Positions 8,762-17,653 of a stretch of 64,000 nucleotides of DNA are shown here, piece after piece. A program made the translations under genes and the position numbers. The stretch is taken from assembly GCF_009455685.1 (NCBI RefSeq), contig NZ_QPES01000001.1, forward strand, positions 1,612,001 through 1,676,000, given 5' to 3'. This stretch comes from Paraburkholderia hayleyella. GTDB lineage: Bacteria; Pseudomonadota; Gammaproteobacteria; Burkholderiales; Burkholderiaceae. Each line of letters opens with the position of its first letter. Positions within the stretch are counted from its first letter, which is position 1. The notes under the pieces are model-generated. The model had not been told where the DNA came from, searched no databases, and saw only the letters and a program-made list of their open reading frames with translations.

Positions 8762-9263
8762 GATTTATTAAAATAGTTTGCGAGTAAATGTTTTAATAAT
8801 GCTTTATATTTTTCTGTGCATTAAGATAAAGCATGTATATGTTTTTGTCAGGTTTTATGCGATAAAATTCGAATATTAACCCTGTCAGCCTGCTGAATTT
8901 AAATCAAATATTTCTGGATGATATTTTTATATTTGCAACCATTTTTCTTTCCCAGTAAATGATTAGAATTCAGGCCTCTTGGTAACGGGTTTTTCACGTT
9001 GGTTCCATTTTGGCTAACCACTATGCATGAAGCAGGTTGTGCGAGGCGGGATGCGCAAGGATTGTCTGTAGCAAGCGTCGGCACGCCTGAGGTTGGGCAT
9101 CGCTGGGCAAAAGCCTCTGATGTAAGCAGAAGTAAGGCAAAGGCATCCGTCATGCCGTCATGCATCATTTATTACAAAGTGGAAATACGCTCGGGCTTTG
9201 CGCAAGCTATATTGCAGCCCACAACTTCACACTTCACAACACATTGCTGCAAAGGGGGAACAC
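8762..9263. other. 502-bp intergenic region between the ankyrin-like gene and the PXPV gene
   Basis: Divergent intergenic region. The half next to the ankyrin-like gene is strongly AT-rich and contains a perfect 9-bp dyad, ATGCTTTAT (8799-8807) and ATAAAGCAT (8826-8834), 18 bp apart, about 40-70 bp upstream of the minus-strand start. A TTCGAA palindrome lies at 8868-8873. The other half is of more ordinary composition. No convincing gene is seen: an 89-codon minus-strand frame at 8899-9168 lacks a ribosome-binding site and recognisable content. Confidence 0.5.
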
Positions 9264-9635
9264 ATGAAGGCAACGCATCTTGTTTCATGGCTGCTCGCGG
9301 GGCTGACGCTGAGTATGACGGGCGCCGCCATGGCCGATGGGCTTAATGTCGGGATCAACATCGGTGTGCCGCCGCCGGTTTATGTCGCGCCGTCACCACC
9401 GGTTTATTACCAGCCTGCGCCGGTTTATGCCGCACCGGTTTATGGCGGGGCACCGACGATCGTTCTGGGCTGGCACGGCGACCGCTACTGGGATGGCCGC
9501 CGTTACTGGAGCCGCAATGACTGGTATCGCCATAACAATCGCAGGGAGCATGAGTACAGGCGCTATGAGGACCGCCATGACAATCGTCATGACAATCGCG
9601 GCAGGCATAACGGTCACGATAACGGCCATCATTGA
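9264..9635 (+). CDS. Exported PXPV-repeat protein with His/Asp/Arg-rich tail
   Basis: 123 residues. The start at 9264 is chosen for the strong AAAGGGGGA 4-5 bp upstream. A signal peptide ends near AAMA. Residues 32-60 hold the PXPV-type motif, with short units such as PPPVYVAP, PPVYYQPAPVY and APVYGG. The C-terminal 55 residues are rich in Arg, His, Asp and Asn, with repeated RHDNRHDN units, and end in GHDNGHH. Small PXPV proteins are widespread in Burkholderiaceae without a firmly known function. The acidic/histidine tail could bind metal, which is inference. Confidence 0.78.
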   Translation: MKATHLVSWLLAGLTLSMTGAAMADGLNVGINIGVPPPVYVAPSPPVYYQPAPVYAAPVYGGAPTIVLGWHGDRYWDGRRYWSRNDWYRHNNRREHEYRRYEDRHDNRHDNRGRHNGHDNGHH

Positions 9636-9657
9636 TGCGCCGGATCATGTGCCCATG

Positions 9658-9697
9658 AAAAAAGCCGTTGCTCAAATTTTGAGCAACGGCTTTTTTC
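9658..9697. terminator. Strong bidirectional terminator between the PXPV gene and fabI
   Basis: Stem GCCGTTGCTCAA / TTGAGCAACGGC with a short AATT centre, preceded by a run of A and followed by a run of T. The symmetry lets it stop both the plus-strand PXPV transcript and the minus-strand fabI transcript. Confidence 0.9.
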
Positions 9698-9729
9698 TGT
9701 TCAACCCTGATGGCTGATCGTTCGATGAG

Positions 9730-10524
9730 TTATTCCGCAGCGGCGGTGGCCATGCCGCCCACTACGGCATTAAAGCCGCTATCGACGTGAATGATCTCGG
9801 CGCTGACGCCGCCTGCCAGGTTCGAGAGCAGAAATGCCGCGGTATTGCCGACCTGTTCGATGGTCACATTGCGTTTGAGCGGCGCATTGTGTTCGACAAA
9901 CTCCAGAATTTTGCTGAAGCCTTTGATGCCACTGGCCGCGAGGGTCTTGATGGGGCCCGCCGAGATGCCATTGACGCGGATTCCCTTCGTGCCGAGCGAC
10001 ACGGCCAGATAACGCACGCTGGCTTCCAGCGAGGCCTTGGCGAGGCCCATCGTGTTGTAGTTCGGAATGGCGCGCTCAGCACCCAGATAACTGAGCGTGA
10101 GTAGCGCCGCATCCTGGTTGAGCATGGGCTGGGCGGCTTTCGCCAGTGCGGCAAAACTGTAAGCGGAAATGTCATGCGCGATGCGGAAGTTTTCGCGTGT
10201 CATGCCCTCGAGAAAATCGCCGGCGATGGCCTCGCGCGGTGCAAAACCGATGGAGTGCACGAGCCCGTCGAGGCCATCCCAGTGCTGTTGCAACGAGGCG
10301 AAGAGCGCATCGATTTGTGCATCGTCGGCGACGTCGCAAGGAAAGACGAGCGTGCTGTCGAACTCGGCAGCAAATTCGTTAATACGGTCTTTAAAACGCT
10401 CGCCCACATAGGTGAATGCCAGTTCGGCGCCTTCACGTTTGCACGCTTGTGCAATGCCATAAGCGATGGACCGGTTCGACAGCAAGCCAGTCAGCAGGAT
10501 ACGTTTGCCAGCAAGAAAACCCAT
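9730..10524 (-). CDS. fabI: Enoyl-[acyl-carrier-protein] reductase (NADH)
   Basis: Catalyses the last reductive step of each fatty-acid elongation cycle; a short-chain dehydrogenase-like cytoplasmic tetramer. The 264 residues fit FabI. The N-terminus has the atypical nucleotide-binding LLTGLLSNRSIAYGIA. Catalytic Y146, Y156 and K163 (LSYLGAE, NYNTMGLAKASLEA) have the same numbering as in E. coli FabI. It is the target of triclosan and isoniazid-like inhibitors in other bacteria. It is transcribed towards the shared terminator and divergently from yejA, 97 bp away. Confidence 0.97.
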   Translation of the reverse strand: MGFLAGKRILLTGLLSNRSIAYGIAQACKREGAELAFTYVGERFKDRINEFAAEFDSTLVFPCDVADDAQIDALFASLQQHWDGLDGLVHSIGFAPREAIAGDFLEGMTRENFRIAHDISAYSFAALAKAAQPMLNQDAALLTLSYLGAERAIPNYNTMGLAKASLEASVRYLAVSLGTKGIRVNGISAGPIKTLAASGIKGFSKILEFVEHNAPLKRNVTIEQVGNTAAFLLSNLAGGVSAEIIHVDSGFNAVVGGMATAAAE

Positions 10525-10621
10525 GAAATCTCCGGATAAAGTCAGCGCGTCATGAGGTGCGGTGCGCGGGGTGGGTAGAATTCTCTCACATTGCTTTTGC
10601 CCTCTGACTCACAAGACTCCC

Positions 10622-12511
10622 ATGACTATTGGTTTGCGATGGATTTTCCTGCTGCGCGTCAGGCGCGGCTTTGCGTTTTTGGGGCGCACGCTGGCGCTCG
10701 CTGGGGCGATGCTGCTGGCCAGTTTGCCGCTGAGCGCACCGGACGCCCAGGCCGCGCACGCGATCGCACAATATGGCAGCCCAAAATATCCGCCTGGCTT
10801 TAAGCATTTCGATTACGTCAATCCATCGGCGCCACGTGGCGGCACGCTGGTGCTGGCCAATCCGAACCGCTATACGAGCTTCGACAAGTTCAATCCGTTT
10901 ACGATGCGCGGCAGCTCGGCACCGGGCATCGGCCTGATGTTCGAGAGTCTGATGACGGGCAGCTCGGATGAAGCGGCGACGGTTTATGGTTTGCTGGCCG
11001 ATGACGTGCAGGTTGCCCCGGATGGCTTGTCGGTGGTGTTTCATCTTCACCCGCGTGCACGCTTTTCCAATGGCGATCGCGTCACGGCCGACGATGTCAA
11101 GTTCTCACTCGATACGCTGAAAAGCCCGCAGGCGGCACCGCAATACTCGGCGTATTTCAGCGAGATTACGCGGGCGGTCGTGCTCGACGCCGCGACGGTC
11201 CGCTTCGATTTTCGCCAGCGCAATCGTGAGTTGCCGCTGCTTGCGGGCGGCATGCCGGTGTTCTCGCGCAAGTGGGGCATGCGCCCGGATGGCAGCCGGA
11301 TCGCCTTCGATCAACTGGCGTTCGAGCAGCCGGTGGGAAGCGGTCCTTATCTGATCGAGCAATACCGCAATGGACGCACGATCACTTACCGGCGCGATCC
11401 CCATTACTGGGGAAGCGATTTACCGGTACGCGTAGGCACTTATAACTTCGAGCGCATCACCTACAAGCTGTATTCCGATGAAGTCGCGCGGCGCGAAGCG
11501 TTCAAGGCAGGCGAGTACGACGCCATGGTCGAATACGTCGCACGCAGCTGGATCAGGCGCGACGTGGGGCGGCCCTTCGATCGCGGCGAGCTCATCAAGC
11601 GGGAGTTTCCGCAGCGCAATGGTTCGAGCATGCAGGGCTACATCCTGAATCAGCGCCGGCCCCTGTTTCAGGATGTGCGGGTGCGCCGTGCACTCGATCT
11701 CGCGTTCGATTTTGAATGGCTCAACCGGCAACTGTTTTATGGCCAGTACACGCGGCTGGACAGCTTCTTTGCCAATACCGATTTCCAGGCGAGCGGCCTG
11801 CCTTCGGACGGCGAGCGCGCCTTGCTGCAGCCGTGGCGCGCCCAGCTCGATCCCGCGGTGTTTGGCCTGCCGCCCACGCAGCCGGACACGGATGCGCCAG
11901 GCTCATTGCGCGCCAACCTGCTGCAAGCGCGTGCATTGCTGGCACAAGCCGGCTGGACCTACCGCGATGGCGCGCTGCGCAATGCCAAAGGCGAGCCGTT
12001 CCGCTTTGAGATTCTGGATGATTCGGGTTCCGCATCCAATATGGAGCCCGTCGTCGCACCCTACATCCGCAACCTGAAGAAGCTGGGCATCGAGGCGAGC
12101 TATCGCGTTGCCGATTTCGCGCTTTATCAGAAGCGGCTCGATAATTTTGATTTCGATGTCACCTCGATCCGGTTTCCGGATGTCCAGATTCCCGGCACGG
12201 AGCAAATGGACCGCTATGGCAGCAAGGCCGCGAGCGAAATTGGCTCGGGCAACCTGATCGGCCTGAAGTCGCCCGTGGTCGATGCGCTGTTGCAAGCGCT
12301 GGCACAGGCGCAAACGCGTGAACAACTGCTCGATGCCACTCATGCGCTCGACCGTGTGCTGCTGCATGGCTACTATGTCGTGCCGCATTGGTACAGCGCG
12401 ATTCACCGGGTGGCGTACCGGCGTGGTATGGCGTGGCCGCAGACTCTGCCGCTGTACTATGCGGCCAGCGACTGGATCACCTCGACCTGGTGGTTCACAT
12501 CGCAGCCCTGA
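10622..12511 (+). CDS. yejA: Oligopeptide ABC transporter substrate-binding protein, YejA type
   Basis: Family 5 extracellular solute-binding protein for the Yej importer, which takes up peptides (including microcin C in E. coli). I start at ATG 10622 (629 residues): it begins a basic-plus-hydrophobic signal peptide ending near DAQA, then the YejA hallmark YGSPKYPPGFKHFDYVNP and PRGGTLVLANPNRY. The upstream codons back to 10562 carry no matching sequence. No good ribosome-binding site is visible before 10622. yejB, yejE and yejF follow on the same strand. Confidence 0.92.
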   Translation: MTIGLRWIFLLRVRRGFAFLGRTLALAGAMLLASLPLSAPDAQAAHAIAQYGSPKYPPGFKHFDYVNPSAPRGGTLVLANPNRYTSFDKFNPFTMRGSSAPGIGLMFESLMTGSSDEAATVYGLLADDVQVAPDGLSVVFHLHPRARFSNGDRVTADDVKFSLDTLKSPQAAPQYSAYFSEITRAVVLDAATVRFDFRQRNRELPLLAGGMPVFSRKWGMRPDGSRIAFDQLAFEQPVGSGPYLIEQYRNGRTITYRRDPHYWGSDLPVRVGTYNFERITYKLYSDEVARREAFKAGEYDAMVEYVARSWIRRDVGRPFDRGELIKREFPQRNGSSMQGYILNQRRPLFQDVRVRRALDLAFDFEWLNRQLFYGQYTRLDSFFANTDFQASGLPSDGERALLQPWRAQLDPAVFGLPPTQPDTDAPGSLRANLLQARALLAQAGWTYRDGALRNAKGEPFRFEILDDSGSASNMEPVVAPYIRNLKKLGIEASYRVADFALYQKRLDNFDFDVTSIRFPDVQIPGTEQMDRYGSKAASEIGSGNLIGLKSPVVDALLQALAQAQTREQLLDATHALDRVLLHGYYVVPHWYSAIHRVAYRRGMAWPQTLPLYYAASDWITSTWWFTSQP

Positions 12512-12532
12512 GCGTTTTCGTTTTTTTAACCG

Positions 12533-12588
12533 CCTAACCGCCTAACCGCCTAACCGCCTAACCGCCTAACCGCCTAACCGCCTAACCG
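12533..12588. repeat. Seven tandem copies of the 8-bp unit CCTAACCG
   Basis: Seven perfect head-to-tail copies of CCTAACCG, preceded by a partial copy (TTTAACCG) and followed by a degenerate one (TTCTAACCG). The array fills most of the 113-bp gap between yejA and yejB and ends 36 bp before the yejB ATG. An 8-bp perfect repeat is prone to slippage. Here it would change the yejA-yejB spacing rather than a reading frame. Confidence 0.97.
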
Positions 12589-12624
12589 CTTCTAACCGTT
12601 TATTTCCCTACCGAACTGCCGCTT

Positions 12625-13665
12625 ATGTGGAGCTATGTCCTGAAACGCGTGTTGCTGATGATCCCGACGCTGCTCGGCGTGTTGACGCTGACGTTCGTGG
12701 TGATCCAGTTTGTGCCCGGTGGGCCGGTTGAGCAGGCGCTGCATGATTTGCGCAAGAACAGCGAGCACGGCATGCCGTTTGGCCTGCGTGCGCACAATGG
12801 CGTCGACGCCCAGCAAGTCGCGCAGCTCAAGGCGCTGTATGGCTTTGACAAGCCGCCGCTCGAACGCTATGGGCTCATGCTCAAGCGTTTCGCGCGCTTC
12901 GATCTGGGCCAGAGCTACTTTCGCCATGAGAGTGTGTGGGCGCTGATCGTCTCGAAGCTGCCCGTGTCGCTTAGTCTCGGGCTCTGGACGTTTTTTCTGA
13001 CTTATCTGATTTCGGTGCCGCTAGGCATTGCGAAGGCGGTGCGCCACGGCTCGCGCTTCGATATGGCAACGAGCCTGATCGTACTGGTGGGCTACGCGAT
13101 TCCCGGTTTTGTGCTGGGCGTGCTGCTGCTGGTGCTGTTCGGTGGCGGGACGTTTTTGCAGCTGTTTCCATTGCGCAACCTGACCTCGGACGACTGGGCG
13201 CAATTCAGCCTCATGCACAAGATCACCGATTATCTGTGGCACATCACGCTGCCGGTCGTGGCATCGCTCGTGGGCAGTTTCGCGGTGGTCACGATGCTGA
13301 CGAAAAACGCCTTTCTCGATGAAATCCGCAAACAGTATGTGCTGACCGCGCGCGCCAAAGGGCTGTCCGAGCGGCGTGTGCTGTGGAAGCACATCTTGCG
13401 CAATGCCTTGCTGCCGTTGATCGTGGGCTTTCCCGCCGCGTTTATCGGCGCGTTTTTCACGGGCAGCCTGCTGCTCGAAACGCTGTTTTCGCTCGATGGT
13501 CTCGGCTTGCTGTCGTATGAATCCGTAGTGCGGCGCGATTACCCGGTTGTGCTGGGCACGCTCTATCTGTTTACGCTGATTGGACTGGCCACCAAGCTGC
13601 TCTCCGACCTTTGCTATGTCTGGGTCGATCCGCGTATCCAGTTCGAGCAGATGGAGTCGAAATGA
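12625..13665 (+). CDS. yejB: Oligopeptide ABC transporter permease, YejB type
   Basis: Inner-membrane permease of the Yej importer. The 346 residues begin MWSYVLKRVLLMIPTLLGVLTLTFVV, a DppB/YejB-type first helix (about residues 9-29). A roughly 80-residue periplasmic stretch follows, then a cluster of transmembrane helices with the EAA-type loop near LTARAKGLSERRVLWKHILR that contacts the ATPase. The stop overlaps the yejE start by ATGA, indicating translational coupling. Confidence 0.93.
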   Translation: MWSYVLKRVLLMIPTLLGVLTLTFVVIQFVPGGPVEQALHDLRKNSEHGMPFGLRAHNGVDAQQVAQLKALYGFDKPPLERYGLMLKRFARFDLGQSYFRHESVWALIVSKLPVSLSLGLWTFFLTYLISVPLGIAKAVRHGSRFDMATSLIVLVGYAIPGFVLGVLLLVLFGGGTFLQLFPLRNLTSDDWAQFSLMHKITDYLWHITLPVVASLVGSFAVVTMLTKNAFLDEIRKQYVLTARAKGLSERRVLWKHILRNALLPLIVGFPAAFIGAFFTGSLLLETLFSLDGLGLLSYESVVRRDYPVVLGTLYLFTLIGLATKLLSDLCYVWVDPRIQFEQMESK

Positions 13666-14759
13666 CCTCTACGTTTTCCGCACCGGAGGCCGCCGCCGGT
13701 CGTGCCACCAGCGCTTCATGCTCGCCGGGGCGCCGTGTCTGGCGGCGCTTTCGCCAGCAGCGGCTGGGCTACTGGAGCCTGATCGTCTTTACCGTCGCGT
13801 TTGTGCTGAGTCTGGCTGGGCCACTCTGGTCCAATGACCGGCCGCTGGTGGTGCGCTATGACGGCCATCTGTATTTTCCCCTGTTCAAAACGTATCCAGA
13901 AACCACCTTTGGCGGCGATTTTCCGGCGCCAGCCGATTATCTGGACCCGTACATTCGCCAGCGTTTTTCTGCGCCGGGCAATTTCGCGCTGTATCCGCTC
14001 AATCCGTATTACTACGACACGCTCAATTATTTTTCGGCCACGCCCAATCCTGCGCCGCCATCGCGGGAGAACTGGCTCGGTACCGACGACCGTGGCCGTG
14101 ACCTGTTCGCCCGGCTGCTTTATGGCTTTCGCGTGTCGGTGATGTTTGGCCTTGTGCTGACGCTGATTGGCACCGTGATCGGTATGCTGGCGGGCGCACT
14201 GCAAGGTTACTTCGGGGGGCGAACCGATATCGTCGGGCAACGCCTGATCGAAATCTGGAGTGCCTTGCCGGAGCTGTATCTGCTGATTATTTTTGCCTCG
14301 ATCTTCGAGCCGGGTTTCATCCTGCTGATCGTGCTGCTTTCGCTGTTTGGCTGGATTGGCCTGTCCGATTACGTGCGCGCCGAGTTTTTGCGCAATCGCC
14401 AGCAAGACTACGTGCGCGCTGCGCGCGCGATGGGCCTGTCGAGCGCGCAGATCATCTGGCGTCATGTGCTGCCCAACAGCCTGACACCGGTCATTACTTT
14501 CTTGCCGTTTCGCATGAGCGGCTCGATCCTGGCGCTGACCAGCCTGGATTTTCTCGGGCTTGGGGTGCCATCGCCCACGCCCAGCCTCGGTGAGCTGCTG
14601 GCTCAGGGCAAGGCGAATCTCGATGCCTGGTGGATCTCGCTGTCGACGTTTGGCGTGCTCGTGATGACCCTCTTGCTGCTGACCTTCATGGGCGATGCGC
14701 TGCGCAATGCGCTCGACACGCGCATGTCCGCGGTGACGGGTGGGGGAGGCCGCCTGTGA
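13662..14759 (+). CDS. yejE: Oligopeptide ABC transporter permease, YejE type
   Basis: Second permease of the Yej importer, 365 residues from the ATG at 13662 that overlaps the yejB stop by 4 bp. After a basic N-terminus (WRRFRQQRLGYWSL) come a first helix, a long periplasmic insert, the DppC-type motif WLGTDDRGRDLFARLLYG, and the coupling loop YVRAARAMGLSSAQIIWRHV. Its final codons overlap the GTG of yejF (GTGA at 14756-14759). Confidence 0.93.
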   Translation: MTSTFSAPEAAAGRATSASCSPGRRVWRRFRQQRLGYWSLIVFTVAFVLSLAGPLWSNDRPLVVRYDGHLYFPLFKTYPETTFGGDFPAPADYLDPYIRQRFSAPGNFALYPLNPYYYDTLNYFSATPNPAPPSRENWLGTDDRGRDLFARLLYGFRVSVMFGLVLTLIGTVIGMLAGALQGYFGGRTDIVGQRLIEIWSALPELYLLIIFASIFEPGFILLIVLLSLFGWIGLSDYVRAEFLRNRQQDYVRAARAMGLSSAQIIWRHVLPNSLTPVITFLPFRMSGSILALTSLDFLGLGVPSPTPSLGELLAQGKANLDAWWISLSTFGVLVMTLLLLTFMGDALRNALDTRMSAVTGGGGRL

Positions 14760-16396
14760 GTTTCGACCGGGTTGAAGACAGGGCGACGGCGGATACGGTG
14801 TCGCAGCCGTTGCTGGAGCTTGAGCATTTGCAGGTCAGTTTTGGTGAGACGCGGGCAGTCCGCGATGTGACGCTCACCCTGGGTCAAGGCGAACGGATGG
14901 CGCTGGTGGGCGAATCCGGTTCGGGCAAAAGCGTGACCGCGCTGTCGATTCTGCGGCTGTTACATGACGCGCGGGTTCAGGGGGCGATCCGTTTCAATGG
15001 CGTGGATTTGCTGCGCCAAAGCGAACGCGCGATGCGCGGCCTGCGCGGCGCTGAGATCGCCATGATCTTTCAGGAGCCGATGAGCGCGCTTAATCCGCTC
15101 TATACGATTGGCGACCAGATCGCGGAGACGATCGTCCTGCACGATGCCGTGTCGCAGGCCGAAGCGCGCCGTCGCGCCGTGGCCTTGCTGGCGCGCACGG
15201 GGATTGCCGAGCCTGGCCAGCGGGTCAACAGCTATCCTCATCAGCTCTCGGGTGGCCAGCGTCAGCGAGCGATGATCGCCATGGCGCTGGCTTGCCGCCC
15301 GCGCTTGCTGATCGCCGATGAGCCGACGACCGCGCTCGATGTCACGATTCGCGCGCAGATCGTTGATCTGTTGCTTGAACTGCAACGCGACGAAGCGCAA
15401 AAGCGTGGGATGGCGGTGCTTTTGATTACCCATGACCTGAATCTCGTGCGCCGTTTCGCGCAACGTGTCGCCGTGATGGAGCAGGGCGTGCTGGTCGAAA
15501 GCGGCACGGTGGAGCAGGTGTTTGCCACGCCGCAGCATCCTTATACCCAGCGGCTGTTGCGTAGCCGCCCGGAGCGCGCGGTGCAGCCGGTACCGGTTGC
15601 CGCACCGGTGCTGCTGGCTGCCCGTGATGTCTCGGTCGATTTTCGCTGCCGCCTGGGCGGCGTGCGCGGCTGGTTTCGTTCGGGATACTCACGGGTGTTG
15701 CGGCAGGTCAGCATGACGGTGCGCGAAGGCGAGACGCTAGGCGTGGTGGGCGAATCGGGCTCGGGCAAATCGACCCTGGCGTTTGCCTTGCTGGGTTTGC
15801 AACGCACGGCGCAAGGCGTGATCGAGTTTCAGGGGCGTCCGCTGGCGAGCTACCAGGGACGGCAAAAAACGGCGCTGCGCTCTAATTTGCAGGTGGTGTT
15901 TCAGGACCCGTATAGTTCGCTGTCGCCGCGCCAGACCATCGAACAGATCGTGGGCGAAGGGCTTGCCTTGCACCGTCCGCAGCTCGATGCGCGAGCGCGC
16001 CGCGCCCGGGTGGTGAGTGTGCTGGCCGAGGTGGGGCTCGATTCCGCCGTATTGTCGCGCTATGCCCATGAGTTTTCGGGCGGCCAGCGCCAGCGCATTG
16101 CGATCGCCCGCTCGCTCGTGCTGGAGCCGCGCATGCTGATTCTCGACGAACCCACGAGTGCGCTTGATGTTTCGGTGCAGCAGCAGGTGCTCCAACTGCT
16201 GCAAGGGCTGCAACAGAAATACAACCTGGCTTACGTTTTTATCAGCCACGACCTGGCCGTGATTGGCGCAATGGCGCATCGCGTAGCGGTGATGCAAAAC
16301 GGCGTCATCGTCGAAACCGGTGAGGTCGAACAGATTTTTTCCTGCCCAAGCCATCCTTACACCCGGAAACTTCTCGCAGCGGGCCTTGGCGCCTGA
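14756..16396 (+). CDS. yejF: Oligopeptide ABC transporter ATP-binding protein, duplicated ATPase (YejF type)
   Basis: Energising subunit with two fused ABC ATPase domains in 546 residues. Each half has a Walker A GESGSGKS and a signature, LSGGQRQR in the first and FSGGQRQR in the second. Walker B regions read LLIADEPTTALDV and LILDEPTSALDV. I place the start at GTG 14756 because GGGGGAGG lies just upstream and the codon overlaps the yejE stop; a frame open further upstream runs inside yejE. One polypeptide replaces the DppD/DppF pair used by related importers. Confidence 0.93.
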   Translation: MSFDRVEDRATADTVSQPLLELEHLQVSFGETRAVRDVTLTLGQGERMALVGESGSGKSVTALSILRLLHDARVQGAIRFNGVDLLRQSERAMRGLRGAEIAMIFQEPMSALNPLYTIGDQIAETIVLHDAVSQAEARRRAVALLARTGIAEPGQRVNSYPHQLSGGQRQRAMIAMALACRPRLLIADEPTTALDVTIRAQIVDLLLELQRDEAQKRGMAVLLITHDLNLVRRFAQRVAVMEQGVLVESGTVEQVFATPQHPYTQRLLRSRPERAVQPVPVAAPVLLAARDVSVDFRCRLGGVRGWFRSGYSRVLRQVSMTVREGETLGVVGESGSGKSTLAFALLGLQRTAQGVIEFQGRPLASYQGRQKTALRSNLQVVFQDPYSSLSPRQTIEQIVGEGLALHRPQLDARARRARVVSVLAEVGLDSAVLSRYAHEFSGGQRQRIAIARSLVLEPRMLILDEPTSALDVSVQQQVLQLLQGLQQKYNLAYVFISHDLAVIGAMAHRVAVMQNGVIVETGEVEQIFSCPSHPYTRKLLAAGLGA

Positions 16397-16442
16397 CTCT
16401 GGTTAATTGCAAGGGGAGACCGATTGTATTTTTCTATTTGTT

Positions 16443-16471
16443 TTGACAGATAAATACTTACTGGCTAGTAT
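16443..16471 (+). promoter_or_regulatory. Near-consensus sigma-70 promoter for the NlpC/P60 gene
   Basis: TTGACA (16443-16448) and TAGTAT (16466-16471) separated by exactly 17 bp, in an AT-rich stretch 51 bp before the ATG of the peptidase gene. It is one of the best promoter matches in the window. Confidence 0.75.
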
Positions 16472-16522
16472 CGACCAAACTTTTCCATAGACTAATGATT
16501 TTTAGGGAAAATATACCCGCCG

Positions 16523-17221
16523 ATGCAGTATAAATATCTACCCAAAGCTTGCTCGCGCGCTATTGCCGGAATGGTTTTTGGCGTGCTGATCGCAGCAAAT
16601 TCAAGTGTTTTCGCCGACGATATCGGCACTTATAACCAGAACGCCTCATATTCCCCCTCCGCCGGGTGGAATCCTGATTCATCCCCGTCCTCCAGTTCAT
16701 CTACCTTGTCCGGCAGTGCTGCATCAGCAGGCCAGTCGAGCAGCGGTGGTGCGCGTTCATTTCTCTCGGGCATGGCCGGCAAGGCAGGCGATGTCGTGGT
16801 GGGCGCATTGGGCATGATTGGCGTGCGCTATCGCTGGGGCGGCAATACACCTGAATCCGGGCTGGATTGCAGCGGCTTTGTTCGCTATGTATTTCAGGAC
16901 ACCTTGGGCATGGCCTTGCCACGCCGTGCTGAAGAAATGAGTCGCGTGGGCGAAAAAGTACGCATGAGCGAGCTTCAGCCGGGTGATCTGGTGTTTTTCA
17001 ACACGATGCGCCGCACGTTTTCACATGTCGGTATTTATATCGGCGGCAACAAGTTCGTGCATTCGCCCTCGACGGGCAGCACGATCCGCGTTGATGACCT
17101 CGATAGCGGTTACTGGGAAAAGCGTTTTACCGGCGCACGTCGCATCGAGACCGCGTTTCCCGACGCGCAAGATATGCGTCAGCGTGTGAATGTCACGATC
17201 CGGCGCGGGAACATGCAGTAA
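16523..17221 (+). CDS. Exported NlpC/P60 (C40) cell-wall peptidase
   Basis: Predicted peptidoglycan endopeptidase. The 232 residues start with a signal peptide (to about residue 32, ending VFA), then a Ser/Gly-rich linker of about 50 residues. The C40 domain contains catalytic C116 in LDCSGFVRYVF, H168 in FSHVGIYIGGN and H180 in FVHSPSTG. The fold resembles Spr/MepS, which cleaves the D-Ala-mDAP crosslink in E. coli. There is no lipobox cysteine near the signal end, so it is probably soluble periplasmic rather than a lipoprotein. It has its own promoter just upstream. Confidence 0.9.
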   Translation: MQYKYLPKACSRAIAGMVFGVLIAANSSVFADDIGTYNQNASYSPSAGWNPDSSPSSSSSTLSGSAASAGQSSSGGARSFLSGMAGKAGDVVVGALGMIGVRYRWGGNTPESGLDCSGFVRYVFQDTLGMALPRRAEEMSRVGEKVRMSELQPGDLVFFNTMRRTFSHVGIYIGGNKFVHSPSTGSTIRVDDLDSGYWEKRFTGARRIETAFPDAQDMRQRVNVTIRRGNMQ

Positions 17222-17653
17222 TCCCGCGCAAGTGGGTATGACTTGAGACTTGACCTCTGCGTCGTTGTGAACTGTGCCCCAAACGTTGAATATCAATTCA
17301 ACGTTTGGGGCACAGTGCGTTGTGCGGCCCTTTCTTCGTTTATTCGACGGTGAATGGCGAGTCTTCCCGGCACACCTCTTCCACGCCAGCCAGTTGTCGA
17401 TACAACCGTTGTTCCACTTGACCAGATAGCACTCGCCGACCTGTCGGCAGGCTCCGCCCGCTTCGATGCCTGACTACGCGAGCCGAGGCTACATGTTTGT
17501 ACAAGCCGAACTGATTCATCGCCGCACCTGAAAAACACGCGACCACGATTCCCGGCGCGCTTCACCTGACGGCCACATCGTATTCAGGGGCCACCGCGAG
17601 GCTTTACTTGCTGTGTAGCAGCCTAATGCTCCCGGACCCTGATTTAGGAGAGA
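17222..17653. other. 432-bp gene-free stretch before the IS remnant
   Basis: Contains a long perfect palindrome (described separately) and then about 340 bp of ordinary GC-rich DNA with only short frames. None looks like a known protein. The composition and the adjacent decayed transposase suggest degraded mobile-element sequence. Confidence 0.4.
17271..17316. repeat. Perfect 21-bp inverted repeat with 4-nt loop, IS3-end-like
   Basis: Left arm 17271-17291 and right arm 17296-17316 are exact reverse complements separated by ATCA. The arms begin ACTGTGCCCCAAACGTTGAA, preceded by TGA, so the outer part reads TGAACTGTGCCCC. This resembles IS3-family terminal repeats (generic form TGAACTG-C-rich-AAA). 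There is no T-run, so it is not a standard terminator, although it lies 50 bp after the peptidase stop. It shares the 12-mer CAACGTTTGGGG with the 27.2-kb palindrome. Confidence 0.9.

Noticed and set aside
8899..9168. 89-codon minus-strand frame in the 8.8-9.3 kb spacer
   Set aside because: No ribosome-binding site, mixed composition and no recognised content.
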